Source: BOG-224 sp963783505 (lineage in GTDB: Bacteria; Acidobacteriota; Terriglobia; Bryobacterales; Bryobacteraceae). From it: a DNA stretch of 64,000 bases. This document shows, one piece after another, positions 25,005 to 34,490 of this stretch. The stretch is from assembly GCA_963783505.1 (NCBI GenBank), contig CAWAOP010000049.1:75416-139415 (forward strand), given 5' to 3'. Made by a program: the position numbers and the translations under genes. Numbering within the stretch: the stretch's first letter is position 1; each line of letters starts with the position of its first letter. Under the pieces are notes generated by a model, which saw only the letters and a program-made list of their open reading frames with translations, searched no databases and was not told the origin of the DNA.

Positions 25005-26024
25005 ATGAGCATCACCGCCGTCATTCCGCTTTTTAACGGCCTGGAATTGTTGCGCCGTTTGTTCCCCACGCTCGAAGCCCAGACGCAGCCTGCCGCCGGG
25101 ATTCTGGTCGTCAACAACGGCTCGACGGATGGCGCTCCCGAGTTCGCCCGCGCCCGTGGCGCCCGCGTCATCGCCATGGGCCGCAACGCCGGCTTCGCGC
25201 CCGCCGTGAACCGCGGCATCCGTGAAAGCCACGGCGAGTGGATCGCCGTGCTGAACAGCGATGTCGAATTGGCGCCGGATTACTTCGCCACGCTTCTCGC
25301 CGCCGCCGAAGCCGAAAACGCCTGGTTCGCCACGGGCCGCCTTATGGCAGGTCGATGCGGGGAGGACGCCTCCGCATGGCAAGGTCCGATGGATGGCGCC
25401 TACGATCTGGTGTGCCGCGGCGGATCGGCCTGGCGCGCAGCGAGCGGCCGGGCCTTCGGACCGCCGTTCGACAAACGCCGGAAGATTTGGTCCGCGCCGT
25501 GGACGGCGGCCTTGTTTCGCGCCGAGCTATTCGAGCGCGTGGGCCTTCTCGAAGAGAGCTTCGAATCGTATTTGGAAGACGCCGATTTCGGTCTGCGTTG
25601 CGCGCGCCTCGGTCTCGCCGGCGTGTATGAACCTGCGGCCGTCGCCTGGCACGTGGGCAGCGCCACGGGTGGCCGATGGAGCGCAGATACCGTGCGGCTC
25701 ATCGCTCGCAATCGGACGTGGCTTGTGGCGCGGCACTTTCCCGAAGCGCTTTTGACCCGCAATCGCTGGCCCATCTTCTGTGCTCACGTACTGTGGGGCG
25801 CGCTCGCGCTGCGCCACGGCGCGCCGCTCGCCTGGCTTCGCGGCGTGAGGGAAGGCCGGCTCGGAGCCGCCGCCGCCCGCGCCGGCCGGCTACCTTGGGA
25901 CGAGCGGGCGCTCGAAAACCTGCTCGCCGAAAACGAACGCGCCATCCGAGTGGCGCAACGCATCACCGGGTTCGATTGGTATTGGAAGATGTACTTTTTT
26001 CTGACCCCCGGTGGGGCAAAGTGA
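25005..26024 (+). CDS. Family 2 glycosyltransferase
   Basis: Transfers a sugar from a nucleotide donor, probably to a polysaccharide precursor at the inner membrane. The 339-residue protein has the GT-A start MSITAVIPLFNGLELLRRL, the nucleotide-binding NNGSTDG, the metal-site region VLNSDVELAP and a later acceptor motif SYLEDADFGLRCARLG (EDxD). ATG 24972 is open too, but it overlaps TATAAT, so 25005 is preferred. It is the first of four consecutive transferase genes separated by 3-14 bases. Confidence 0.85.
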   Translation: MSITAVIPLFNGLELLRRLFPTLEAQTQPAAGILVVNNGSTDGAPEFARARGARVIAMGRNAGFAPAVNRGIRESHGEWIAVLNSDVELAPDYFATLLAAAEAENAWFATGRLMAGRCGEDASAWQGPMDGAYDLVCRGGSAWRAASGRAFGPPFDKRRKIWSAPWTAALFRAELFERVGLLEESFESYLEDADFGLRCARLGLAGVYEPAAVAWHVGSATGGRWSADTVRLIARNRTWLVARHFPEALLTRNRWPIFCAHVLWGALALRHGAPLAWLRGVREGRLGAAAARAGRLPWDERALENLLAENERAIRVAQRITGFDWYWKMYFFLTPGGAK

Positions 26025-26027
26025 CAC

Positions 26028-26954
26028 ATGGCTGAAGTCGGCATCGTCATCGTCACGTGGTTCTCGAAAGCCGAAATCGGCCCCTGTCTGGACGCTGCCA
26101 TTGCCACCGGCGCCGAAATCGTGGTTGTCGATAATGCCTCCGGCGATGGCACCGCTGCCGAAGCCGCCGCGCGCGGCGTGCGAGTAATCGCCAACGCGGA
26201 GAACCGCGGATTCGCGGCAGCGGTAAATCAAGGCGTTAGCCTGTTGAAAACTCCCTATGTCCTGCTGCTGAACCCGGACGCGCGCATCCAGCGCGGCCTC
26301 GCTTCCCTGCGCGCGGCCTGCGACCTCCCGCACGCGGCCGGAGCAGGGGGGATGTTGCTCGGGGCGGACGGACGTCCACAGGCGGGTTTCATGGTCCGCG
26401 CCCTGCCTACGGCGATCACCTTAATTATGGAACTTGGATTGCTAAACCGGCTGTGGCCGGGAAACCCGGTCAATCGGCGGTATCGGGGATTGGCGCTGGA
26501 TTACTCCATGCGAATTGCCGTGGAGCAGCCGGCGGGGGCATTCCTGATGATCCGCCGCGAGGTGTGGCGGGAGTTGGGCGGGCTCGACGAGAGCTTCTAC
26601 CCTCTCTGGTTCGAGGACGTGGATTTTTGCCGCCGCGCTGTCGAACGGGGATACGTGTTTTATTACGAACCGGAGGCCGTGGCCGTTCACGCGGGGGCGC
26701 GCTCCATCTCCCGGATGGAGTTGGAGACGCGCCGCGTAAGTTGGTACTCTGGAATGATCCACTACGCGGCTAAACACTTTAGGCCCATCATGTTCCGGAC
26801 CGTTTGTTTAGCCGTTCTGGCCGGAGCCGCGCTTCGTGCGGCCGCCGCCGTGTTCCTCAAAGGGGGCGCGGCGGGGTTCGGCAAGGTGGCGCGGTTGGCC
26901 GCAGGTTGCTTCTTGATGGGTTGGCGCGGTTCGGCGGTGCGGGGAAAAGCGTAG
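26028..26954 (+). CDS. Family 2 glycosyltransferase (rhamnosyltransferase-like)
   Basis: A 308-residue GT-A enzyme with VVDNASGDGT, LLLNPDARIQ and WFEDVDFCRRAVERG. The pattern, especially NPD and FEDVD, is that of rhamnosyl/galactofuranosyl-type GT2 enzymes. A hydrophobic C-terminal segment (FRTVCLAVLAGAALRAAAAV) suggests membrane association. It starts 4 bases after the previous stop, so the genes form one transcription unit. Confidence 0.87.
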   Translation: MAEVGIVIVTWFSKAEIGPCLDAAIATGAEIVVVDNASGDGTAAEAAARGVRVIANAENRGFAAAVNQGVSLLKTPYVLLLNPDARIQRGLASLRAACDLPHAAGAGGMLLGADGRPQAGFMVRALPTAITLIMELGLLNRLWPGNPVNRRYRGLALDYSMRIAVEQPAGAFLMIRREVWRELGGLDESFYPLWFEDVDFCRRAVERGYVFYYEPEAVAVHAGARSISRMELETRRVSWYSGMIHYAAKHFRPIMFRTVCLAVLAGAALRAAAAVFLKGGAAGFGKVARLAAGCFLMGWRGSAVRGKA

Positions 26955-26968
26955 CTGAGTTCTGATTC

Positions 26969-28018
26969 ATGGCACGGAACGAATTCGTCTCGGTAACCAT
27001 CGTCACCTACGACAGCGGCCGCTTCATCAAGCGCTGCCTGGAATCGGTGCTGGAGCAGCGGTACCCGCTAAAGGAAGTCATCGTCGTCGATAACGCTTCC
27101 ACCGACGGCACCATCGACATCCTCGAACAGTTCGAAGGCCGCTGCCAGATCTATTACAACGAGGAAAACGTCGGCTTCGCCGCCGCGCAGAATCAGGCCA
27201 TCAAGCTTTCGAACGGCGATTGGGTTCTCACCCTGAATCCCGACGTTCTCCTGCTCCCGAACTTCATTCAAGCCATGGTGGACGCCGGCCAGTTCGATTC
27301 CGCTATTGGGTCCGTTTGCGGAAAGCTGCTGACCATGTCGGCGCATTTCGAAATTCCGGACAACCCCGTGGTGGATTCCACCGGCATCTATTTCAACCCC
27401 ATGCTCCGGCACCTGGACCGGGGCAGCCAGGAAGTGGATAACGGCCACTTCCTGCAATATGAATTCGTGTTCGGCGCCACGGCCGCGGCCGCGCTCTATC
27501 GCCGCGCGATGATCGACGACGTCTCCGTCGGAGGCGAATTCTTCGATACCGATTTCTTCGTCTACCGCGAGGACGCCGACGTGGCCTGGCGGGCGCAGTT
27601 GCTGGGCTGGAAGTGCCTGTACGTGCCGTACGCCCGCGGCTATCACGTGCGCAAGGCGCTGCCCGGAAACCGGCGCGCTCTGCCGCCCGAGATCAACATG
27701 CACTCGGTGAAGAACCGGTTCCTGATGCGGATCAAGAACATCACCCCGCATCTTTACCTGCGCAACCTGTTCTCCATCACCGCGCGCGATTTCCTGGTGG
27801 TGATGTGCTGCCTGTTGTGGGAGCACAGTTCGCTGAAGGCCTTCTGGCTGCTGGCGCGAAATCTGAAGAGCGTGATCTCGAAGCGCCGCATCGTGCAAGA
27901 GCGCAAGCGCGTGAGCGACGAGTACATGGCGGCCTGGTTCAAGTACGCGCCGGTCAGCGAGCGCGCCCCCAAGAAAATGATCCGCACGCTCTCGCGCTCC
28001 GCCACGGCCCGAACGTAG
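26969..28018 (+). CDS. Family 2 glycosyltransferase
   Basis: A 349-residue enzyme: VTIVTYDSGRFIKRCLESVL, VVDNASTDGT, TLNPDVLLLPN and FVYREDADVAWRAQLLGW. The C-terminus includes a hydrophobic stretch and a basic tail. The sequence fits surface polysaccharide assembly together with its neighbours. It is third in the cluster, 14 bases behind the second gene. Confidence 0.87.
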   Translation: MARNEFVSVTIVTYDSGRFIKRCLESVLEQRYPLKEVIVVDNASTDGTIDILEQFEGRCQIYYNEENVGFAAAQNQAIKLSNGDWVLTLNPDVLLLPNFIQAMVDAGQFDSAIGSVCGKLLTMSAHFEIPDNPVVDSTGIYFNPMLRHLDRGSQEVDNGHFLQYEFVFGATAAAALYRRAMIDDVSVGGEFFDTDFFVYREDADVAWRAQLLGWKCLYVPYARGYHVRKALPGNRRALPPEINMHSVKNRFLMRIKNITPHLYLRNLFSITARDFLVVMCCLLWEHSSLKAFWLLARNLKSVISKRRIVQERKRVSDEYMAAWFKYAPVSERAPKKMIRTLSRSATART

Positions 28019-28024
28019 CGCCCC

Positions 28025-29116
28025 ATGCGCATCGCCGTTCTGGGCACGCGCGGTATTCCGGCGGCGTACGGCGGCTTCGAAACCTTCGCCGAGGAACTCT
28101 CTACAAGGCTGGCCGCGCGCGGTCACGATGTGGCGGTCTATTGCCGGTCGCGATCCGGCGAGCCTTCCTACCGCGGCGTGCGCCTCGTTCATCTGCCGAC
28201 TATTCACGGCAAGTATTTCGATACGCTGGCGCACGCCTTCGTCTCCACGCTGCACCTGATGACGCATCGCGTGGATGCCGCGCTTTACTGCAACGGCGCG
28301 AACGCACTGTTCACTATCTTTCCGCGCGCGGCCGGCGTTCCCGTGGCGCTCAACGTGGACGGCATCGAGCGCAAGCGCAAGAAGTGGAACCGTCTGGCCA
28401 AGGCCTGGTATCTGATTTCGGAGTGGCTGGCCACGTTCTGCCCTTCCGCGGTGGTCACGGACGCCGCCGCCATTCAGACTTACTATCGCGAGCGCTGGGG
28501 GAAGGAAAGCGTATTCATTCCCTACGGCGCGGAGACGGGTAAGGTGGAAGGAACCGCTACGCTCGCCCATCTCGGCCTCGAACGCGGCCGCTACTTCTTA
28601 TACGTCAGCCGCATGGAGCCGGAGAATCGTCCGCTTGAAGTTCGCCAGGCCTTCGAGAGCGTGCGCACTCCTATGAAGCTGGCTCTGATCGGAGACGCTC
28701 CCTATGCCCACGACTACATTCGCTCCGTCCGCGATACGCGCGACGAACGCATCGTCATACCCGGCGCCATTTACGGAGAGGGATATCGCGAGTTGGGCTC
28801 GCACTGCTTCGCGTACATCCATGCCACGGAGGTCGGCGGCACGCATCCCGCGCTCATCGAGGCCATGGGCCGCGGCGCGCTGGTTCTGTATCGCGATACG
28901 CCCGAGAATTCCGAAGTGGCTTCCGGCGCCGGCATCCCGTTTCAACCCTCGGAGCTGGCCGCAAGAATCGAGCTCGCTCTCGCCATGCCGGAAGCGGAAC
29001 GCGAAGCGTTGCGCCAGGCCGCCGTCGCGCGCGTCCGCGAGCGCTACTCCTGGGACTCGGTGACCGATGCGTACGAAAAGCTGCTAACGCGTCTGGCCGC
29101 GCGCCGCCAGGACTGA
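28025..29116 (+). CDS. Glycosyltransferase with DUF1972 N-terminus
   Basis: A 363-residue GT-B type enzyme. The N-terminus MRIAVLGTRGIPAAYGGFET is the DUF1972 signature of rhamnosyl-type transferases; the C-terminal half holds VSRMEPENRP and the acceptor/donor loop EVGGTHPALIEAMGRG typical of GT4. It starts 6 bases after the third transferase and ends the cluster. The four enzymes together suggest a repeat unit of several sugars; no polymerase, flippase or priming transferase is next to them. Confidence 0.87.
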   Translation: MRIAVLGTRGIPAAYGGFETFAEELSTRLAARGHDVAVYCRSRSGEPSYRGVRLVHLPTIHGKYFDTLAHAFVSTLHLMTHRVDAALYCNGANALFTIFPRAAGVPVALNVDGIERKRKKWNRLAKAWYLISEWLATFCPSAVVTDAAAIQTYYRERWGKESVFIPYGAETGKVEGTATLAHLGLERGRYFLYVSRMEPENRPLEVRQAFESVRTPMKLALIGDAPYAHDYIRSVRDTRDERIVIPGAIYGEGYRELGSHCFAYIHATEVGGTHPALIEAMGRGALVLYRDTPENSEVASGAGIPFQPSELAARIELALAMPEAEREALRQAAVARVRERYSWDSVTDAYEKLLTRLAARRQD

Positions 29117-29127
29117 CGAAGTCACCT

Positions 29128-29216
29128 GGCCCGGTGGGGCAGTATCCCTTCCTGCCCACGCGCCGCAGGCGCGCGTTGCGCGCCAGGGCAGGACGGAATC
29201 CTGCCCCGCGGCGTAC
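29128..29216. repeat. GGGGCAG...CTGCCCC palindromic repeat
   Basis: The sequence 'ggtggggcagtatcccttcctgccca' and 'cagggcaggacggaatcctgccccgc' flank the hairpin 'cgccgcaggcgcgcgttgcgcgcc'. It belongs to the family of GGGGCAGG elements also seen at 1818 and 3906, and lies at the end of the glycosyltransferase cluster, where it may end transcription. Confidence 0.6.
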
Positions 29217-29303
29217 CGTCGCCGGCGCAGCGAAGGGCCGCGCTGAGGCGCGTCACCGTGGCGAAGCGCTGCGCAAGCCGGCCGCCGATAGCTGACAGCT
29301 AAT

Positions 29304-30443
29304 ATGGAATTAGTGTCCGCTCCATACCGCTCTTACGTTCTCATCTCCCGCCAACAGATTGCCTCGAATTATCGGAATGTGCGTTCGGTAGTCGGGCCCG
29401 GCGTCGAAGTCGCCGGCGTGGTGAAGGCCGATGCCTACGGGCACGGCGCCATCGAGGTCTCGCGCATCCTGGAGGCCGAGGGCGCGCGCTGGCTCGCCGT
29501 CAGCTCCGTCGATGAAGGCGCGCGGTTGCGCGAGGGAGGCATCCGGCAGGCGCGCATCCTCGTGATGGGAGGCTTCCTCTCGTTCGAAGGCCAGGCTCTG
29601 GTCGAGCGGGATCTCACGCCGGTGGCGCATTCGCTCGAACAGATTCGGGAAATCGACCGTCTGGCGCGGGCGTTCGGATCGCGCCTCTCCTATCATCTGA
29701 AAATCGATTCGGGCATGGGCCGGCTCGGCGTGCGCGCTACCGCAAAAGAGATTCTGGAGACTATCGCCGCGTGTCCGGATGCCAGGCTCGAAGGGCTTAT
29801 GACGCATTTCGCCTCGGCCGCGGATTACACGACGCCGCAGACCGGCGATCAGATCGCCTATTTCGACGCCATGGCGAGCGAGCTTCGCGCGGGCGGAGTC
29901 GAACCCAAATACGTTCACACCTCGGGAACCAATGCCATCGGCTACGGAAGGCGCGAAGGCTGGCACAATCTGGTGCGCGCGGGACATGCGCTTTACGGCT
30001 ATGTTTCCCCCGCGCGAGGCGAAGCCCCGCCGCAGTTACTCGACGTGCAGCCTGCCTTGCAGTGGAAGGCGCACCTGCTGGCCGTAAAAGACCTGCCCGA
30101 AGGCGCTCCGGTGGGCTACGGCGCTTCGTTCCGCGCGCCCCGTCCCATGCGCATCGGCATTGTGGGCGCGGGCTACGCCGATGGCGTGTTCCACCGCCTC
30201 TCCAACAAAGGGAAGGCCATCGCCGCCGGGAAGATCGTACCCTTCCTCGGAGCCGTTTCCATGGACCTCATCACGATCGACCTGAGCCAGTCTCCATCGC
30301 TCGGCCCCGGCGACGAAGTGACGCTGCTCGGCGCCGAAGGCGATGCGCGCCTCGACGCGCAACAGATAGCGCGCCTGGCCGGCACCATCTCCTACAACAT
30401 CCTCTGCGGCATCAGCCCCCGCGTACGCCGCGTGTACGTCTGA
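29304..30443 (+). CDS. alr: Alanine racemase
   Basis: Interconverts L- and D-alanine for peptidoglycan with PLP. The 379-residue protein has the PLP-lysine motif VVKADAYGHG (about residue 44), the conserved KIDSGMGRLG and the C-terminal domain with the catalytic tyrosine region GAGYADGVFHR and AVSMDLITIDL. ATG at 29304 gives a normal length. It stands alone, after a repeat. Confidence 0.95.
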   Translation: MELVSAPYRSYVLISRQQIASNYRNVRSVVGPGVEVAGVVKADAYGHGAIEVSRILEAEGARWLAVSSVDEGARLREGGIRQARILVMGGFLSFEGQALVERDLTPVAHSLEQIREIDRLARAFGSRLSYHLKIDSGMGRLGVRATAKEILETIAACPDARLEGLMTHFASAADYTTPQTGDQIAYFDAMASELRAGGVEPKYVHTSGTNAIGYGRREGWHNLVRAGHALYGYVSPARGEAPPQLLDVQPALQWKAHLLAVKDLPEGAPVGYGASFRAPRPMRIGIVGAGYADGVFHRLSNKGKAIAAGKIVPFLGAVSMDLITIDLSQSPSLGPGDEVTLLGAEGDARLDAQQIARLAGTISYNILCGISPRVRRVYV

Positions 30444-30488
30444 CCGCGGCCAGGCCGGCGCCACCCATATTCATGGGAAAATGGGTTC

Positions 30489-30743
30489 GTGAAGACCACG
30501 ATTGAAATTCCTGACCCGGTCTTCCGCCAGGCTAAAGCCGCCGCGGCGGCCCGAGGGCAAAGCCTGAAGCAGTTCTTTACCGAAGCGGTCGAAGACCGGC
30601 TCCGGAAGCCCGCGCCTTTGAACGGCCGAAAGCCCTGGGAGCCGGCGTTCGGCATGCTCAAGGATCTGCACGAGGAGACTAAGCGAATCGAGCGTTTGAT
30701 CGAAGCTGAGTTCGAGACGATCGACGAAGAAGAATGGCGCTGA
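30489..30743 (+). CDS. VapB-like antitoxin
   Basis: An 84-residue RHH-type protein: MKTTIEIPDPVFRQAKAAAA and SLKQFFTEAVEDRL form the DNA-binding part; the C-terminus (MLKDLHEETKRIERLIEAEF, then ETIDEEEWR) is a typical toxin-binding tail. The start is GTG at 30489. Its end overlaps the toxin ATG at 30734 by ten bases. The toxin gene is broken. Confidence 0.78.
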   Translation: MKTTIEIPDPVFRQAKAAAAARGQSLKQFFTEAVEDRLRKPAPLNGRKPWEPAFGMLKDLHEETKRIERLIEAEFETIDEEEWR

Positions 30744-31119
30744 TACTCGATACGAATGCGCTGTCTGCTTCGCCGACGCCGACCCCGCGCTTCTCTCGAA
30801 ATCGTCAAGGACGAGAAGGAGTTGGCCGTTCCTTCGGTTGTCCTGGGCGAGTTTCTTTTCGGAATTACGGAGTTCCCGCAATCGCCACCGGTACGAGCAG
30901 CTTCTGCGGGGAGATCCTCCTTACTTCCGTATCCTCGATGTGCGCGCTTCCACGGCCTCCCCTTACGCCGAGATTCGGTCCGAACTGAAGGCCATAGGCC
31001 GGCCGATTCCCGGCAATGACCTCTGGATTGCCGCGCTCTGCCGCGAGCATCGCTGGCCGCTGTTAACTCGCGATAAGCATTTCGCCGCCGTAACAGGTAT
31101 CACCGTCGTGAACTGGTAG
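30734..31119 (+). pseudogene. VapC PIN-domain toxin, disrupted by three indels
   Basis: The parts of a complete PIN toxin can be read in succession in three frames: MALILDTNALSA, then (F)ADADPALL, then EIVKDEKELAVPSVVLGEFLFGI, then RSSRNRHRYEQLLRGD and onward to PGNDLWIAALCREH and LTRDKHFAAV. The breaks are one missing base near 30769, two extra in a TC run near 30796, and one extra near 30867. No single frame makes an active nuclease. All catalytic acidic positions survive, so decay is recent or the sequence has errors. Confidence 0.85.
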
Positions 31120-31210
31120 GGCAGGGTGGCGCATAGACCGGGCCGCGGCCCACGGCCGATGCCCACTCGACAGCGGCCCTGCATTATTCCGGTGATATCA
31201 TGGTGGGCAG

Positions 31211-32812
31211 ATGAGCTTACTGTCGCCCAGATTGCAGCTTAGGGTCGCGCAGAAGCAGATTCTGACCCCGGGCCTGGTGCAGATGGTCACCGTCCTCCAG
31301 CTCAACCGGCTGGAGTTGAAGGAAATGATCACCCAGGAGATCGTGAAGAATCCGGTCCTGGAAGAAGCCACCGAGGAGCCTGGAGAAGAGATCACTCCCG
31401 AGGAACTGCAGCCGCTGCTGGAGCAGGAACAGGAGCGGGTGACCCATCCAGCCGATCAGGAAATTCTGGCGTTGGCCGTGCCGAACGAAGCCAGCGCCTT
31501 GGATGGCGCGGCGGCCGACGTAGCTATCAACGGGACTGTTTTCGCGGACGCCGAAGAAACCGCCGCGGCGGCTCCGGAGCCGGTAGTATCCGGTGAGACG
31601 CCGGAAACGCCCGCGGCCACCGATCCGTTCGACGAGATCGACTTCGGCTCGTTCTTTAACGACTATCTCGATCCCGGCTACAAGAGCCCCGCCTCCGAAT
31701 CGGTGGAGAAGCCGTCGTTTGAAACGTTCCTTTCGGCGCCGGTGACGCTCGCGGATTACTTGCATTCGCAGTTGAGCCTGATCGTGCTCTCCGAAGAAGT
31801 GAGGGACGCCGCCGAGTCCATCGTCGGGAACCTGAATGAAGACGGATACCTGACGGCGTCGCTCGAAGAAATCGCCGGGGCCGGCGGCCACCAGCCGGAG
31901 GATGTGGAAGAGGCGCTGCGCGCGGTGCAGTCGCTCGATCCCGCGGGAGTCGCCGCCCGCGATCTCCGCGAGTGCATGCTGCTGCAGATTGAAAGCGCGA
32001 ACGGCAAGGGCGGCGTGGCCTGGCAGATTGTCGCCGATCACATGCGGCTGCTCGAGGCGCACCAGGCCAAGGAACTGGCCAAGGTCTTGGGCCGTCCGAT
32101 CGAGCATATCGAAATTGCGCTGAGCGTGATTCGGCATTTGAACCCGCGGCCCGGCCTGCGGTATTCCGGCGCGGGCGCGCGCGCCGTGGAGCCGGACGTC
32201 TACATCGTCAAAGACGGCGAGGATTTTCTCATCCAGACCAACGACGAAGACGTGCCGCAGCTTCGCCTGAATCCGCAGTACCGGCGCATGCTGGACCGGG
32301 AGCAGGGAGCCACCAAGGAAGTCCGCGATTACGTGCGCGAGCGCTATGCTTCCGCTATTCAGCTCATGAAGAACATCGAGCAGCGGAAGCAGACGATCCT
32401 GAAGGTGGTTCAGGCCATCGTACGGAGGCAGATTGATTTTCTGAATTCCGGGCTCGACCGGCTCAAGCCGATGATGATCAAGGACGTGGCGGAGGAAGTC
32501 GGCGTGCATCCGTCCACCGTCAGCCGCGCGGTGGCGGGCAAATATGCCCACACGCCGCAAGGCGTCTTCGAGCTCCGCTACTTCTTCTCCGAGGCCGTGC
32601 AAGGTCCGATGGGCGGCGCGACGCCCCTGCTTCTCCTCAAGCGCAAGGTCAAGAAGATGATCGACGAGGAGGACCGCGCGAAGCCCCTGACCGACGAGCA
32701 GATCACGCACATGCTGCAACAGCAGGGGATCGTGGTTACGCGGCGGACGGTGGCCAAATACCGCGAGGACATGCGCATCCCATCCACCCACCAGCGCCGC
32801 CAGCGAAGTTAA
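31211..32812 (+). CDS. rpoN: RNA polymerase sigma-54 factor
   Basis: The alternative sigma factor for enhancer-dependent promoters. The 533-residue protein begins with the activator-interacting region LSPRLQLRVAQKQILTPGLVQ, has a long acidic region II, a core-binding middle, the helix-turn-helix DVAEEVGVHPSTVSRAV and ends with the RpoN box (TRRTVAKYRE). The family gene order rpoN-hpf-rapZ is kept here. GGTGGGCAG precedes the ATG. No enhancer-binding protein is in the window. Confidence 0.96.
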   Translation: MSLLSPRLQLRVAQKQILTPGLVQMVTVLQLNRLELKEMITQEIVKNPVLEEATEEPGEEITPEELQPLLEQEQERVTHPADQEILALAVPNEASALDGAAADVAINGTVFADAEETAAAAPEPVVSGETPETPAATDPFDEIDFGSFFNDYLDPGYKSPASESVEKPSFETFLSAPVTLADYLHSQLSLIVLSEEVRDAAESIVGNLNEDGYLTASLEEIAGAGGHQPEDVEEALRAVQSLDPAGVAARDLRECMLLQIESANGKGGVAWQIVADHMRLLEAHQAKELAKVLGRPIEHIEIALSVIRHLNPRPGLRYSGAGARAVEPDVYIVKDGEDFLIQTNDEDVPQLRLNPQYRRMLDREQGATKEVRDYVRERYASAIQLMKNIEQRKQTILKVVQAIVRRQIDFLNSGLDRLKPMMIKDVAEEVGVHPSTVSRAVAGKYAHTPQGVFELRYFFSEAVQGPMGGATPLLLLKRKVKKMIDEEDRAKPLTDEQITHMLQQQGIVVTRRTVAKYREDMRIPSTHQRRQRS

Positions 32813-32889
32813 GCCCGTCCCCTCTTGCGCGCGGTATAACGAAAGAAGCAGATGAAATCCGGATCACGTCATTCCGATAGGGGGACAGC

Positions 32890-33429
32890 ATGAAGATCGC
32901 GTACACGGGAAGAAAAGTCGAGTTGGCTCCCGCTCAGTTGAAGAAGCTCGAAGCGCGCTTCGCCAAGATCGGAAAGTTGCTGGATGGCCGCAGGGAATGC
33001 GAAGCGCACGTGATTCTCTCGCTCGAGCGCCGCACGCAGCAGGCGGAAGCGACCGTCAATTATTTCGGAAGGCAGCTTGTAGGAATCGGGTCCAGCGCGG
33101 ATCTGTTCACTGCGATCCACTCCGCCGCGGAAAAACTGGAAAAGCAGGCTATCAAGGCCCGTGCGAAGTGGCGCGACGCCAAGCGCGCGCCCCGCGACAT
33201 AACCGAGGAAACGGAAGCGGCGGCCCCGGCCGCGGCCGATACGGCCGAGCCGGCGCCCCACGTCAATCGCGTCAACCATCATCGGAAGCGCAAACCCATG
33301 ACGCTGGACGAAGCGCTTCTCGAAATGGAAAAGGACCGCGACTACCTGGTCTACCTGGACGCCCAAACCGACCGCGTCTCCGTCCTGCTCCGCCGCCGCG
33401 ACGGACATTTCGATCTTGTGGAAGGCTGA
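32890..33429 (+). CDS. hpf: Ribosome hibernation promoting factor, long form
   Basis: Binds the 30S decoding site and promotes inactive ribosome dimers in stress. The 179-residue protein has the N-terminal S30AE domain (MKIAYTGRKVELAPAQLKKL...) and, after an Ala/Glu linker, the C-terminal domain of long HPF (KPMTLDEALLEMEKDRDYLVY, F..L in VSVLLRRRDGHFDLVEG). A GGGGGA ribosome site precedes ATG 32890. It lies between rpoN and rapZ in the order usual for bacteria. Confidence 0.94.
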   Translation: MKIAYTGRKVELAPAQLKKLEARFAKIGKLLDGRRECEAHVILSLERRTQQAEATVNYFGRQLVGIGSSADLFTAIHSAAEKLEKQAIKARAKWRDAKRAPRDITEETEAAAPAAADTAEPAPHVNRVNHHRKRKPMTLDEALLEMEKDRDYLVYLDAQTDRVSVLLRRRDGHFDLVEG

Positions 33430-33437
33430 CGCCGCCC

Positions 33438-34329
33438 ATGGCGCGCACGAAGAAATCGCCGGCCGCCAAGCCGGAGCTCGTAATCATCACCGGCCTGAGC
33501 GGTTCCGGTAAAGGCTCGGTGCTGAAATCCCTGGAAGACCTGGGCTTCTACTCCGTGGACAATTTGCCCGTGGAGCTGATCCCCAAGTTCGCCGAGCTGA
33601 CGCGCGACAACCCGAGCATCGGCGCCGCCGCGCTGGTCGTGGATATCCGGGAAGGCGAGGGTCTCAAGCAGTTTCCTTCGACGCTGGCGTCCATCCGGAA
33701 GTCGGTGTCCGCCAGGCTGATCTTTCTGGAAGCCGACGAGGGCGCGCTGGTGCGGCGCTTCAGCGAGACGCGCCGCCCGCATCCGCTGGGCGCGGACCGC
33801 ACGATCGTTGGCAGCATTCGCGCCGAAAAGGAGCACCTGGCGGCCATCCGTTCGATGGCCGACCTGATCATCAATACCTCCAAGTTCACCGTGCACGAAC
33901 TGCGCGAGTACATCGGCGAACAGTTCCGCGGCCGCAAGGAGGAATCGAAGATTCTGGTCTACGTGACCAGTTTCGGATTCAAGAATCGGGGTACCGCCGG
34001 AGAGCGATCTGGTATTCGACGTCCGCTTCCTGCCGAATCCCAATTACATTCCGCGCTTCAAGCGCCTCACGGGGCGGGACCCGGCGGTTGCGCGCTACAT
34101 TCGGTCCTTTCCCCAAACGGTGGAATTTATCGAGCGCATTTCCGAGTTGCTGATTTACCTGCTGCCGCATTACATCCGCGAGGGCAAGAGCTATCTGACG
34201 ATCGCCTTCGGATGTACGGGCGGACAGCATCGCTCGGTGATGATAGCCGACCAGATCCGCAAGAACCTGGTGGAGGCCGGTTTCAAAGCGAAGGTAAGTC
34301 ACCGCGACGCTCCGAAACGGCGCGGGTGA
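33438..34329 (+). CDS. rapZ: RNase adapter protein RapZ, frame interrupted by +1
   Basis: A GTPase/ATPase-like protein that controls cell-wall amino sugar supply in other bacteria. The first frame carries Walker A GLSGSGKGS, SVDNLPVELIPKF and goes to VTSFGFKN; after one extra base near 33987 (aatCgggg) the next frame continues GVPPESDLVFDVRFLPNPNY, GRDPAVARYI and the diagnostic FGCTGGQHRSV, ending RDAPKRRG. Read literally the upstream frame ends in unrelated residues and lacks the RNA-binding C-terminal domain. The start ATG is 33438, 8 bases behind hpf. The reconstructed length (about 297 aa) is normal. Confidence 0.88.
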
Positions 34330-34490
34330 AATCGAGGGCCGGGGGCCGGGTACTACGGTCTCGGACCCACGACTGTCGTGCGAATTGGCTCCTGATGCGC
34401 CCACGGCGCGGTGAAACGAAGTTCGATGAGTGTGCGTTGGTATAATTAGATACGGATGGGACGCTGTGGAGAGTCCCTGGCCTTCCTTGT
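34330..34490. promoter_or_regulatory. Gap with TATAAT before the following secreted protein gene
   Basis: No gene is seen. TATAAT at 34441-34446, in 'ttggtataattagatac', lies about 45 bases upstream of ATG 34491 and is a likely -10 element. No clear -35 was found. Typical rapZ neighbours (PTS genes) are missing. Confidence 0.45.

Noticed and set aside
27068..28570. A 500-codon open frame on the minus strand
   Set aside because: It is antisense to two clear glycosyltransferase genes with good motifs; its translation is rich in Arg/His/Gly, as expected from the opposite strand of GC-rich coding DNA.
31217..32791. A 524-codon open frame on the minus strand
   Set aside because: Antisense of rpoN, which has an intact RpoN box.
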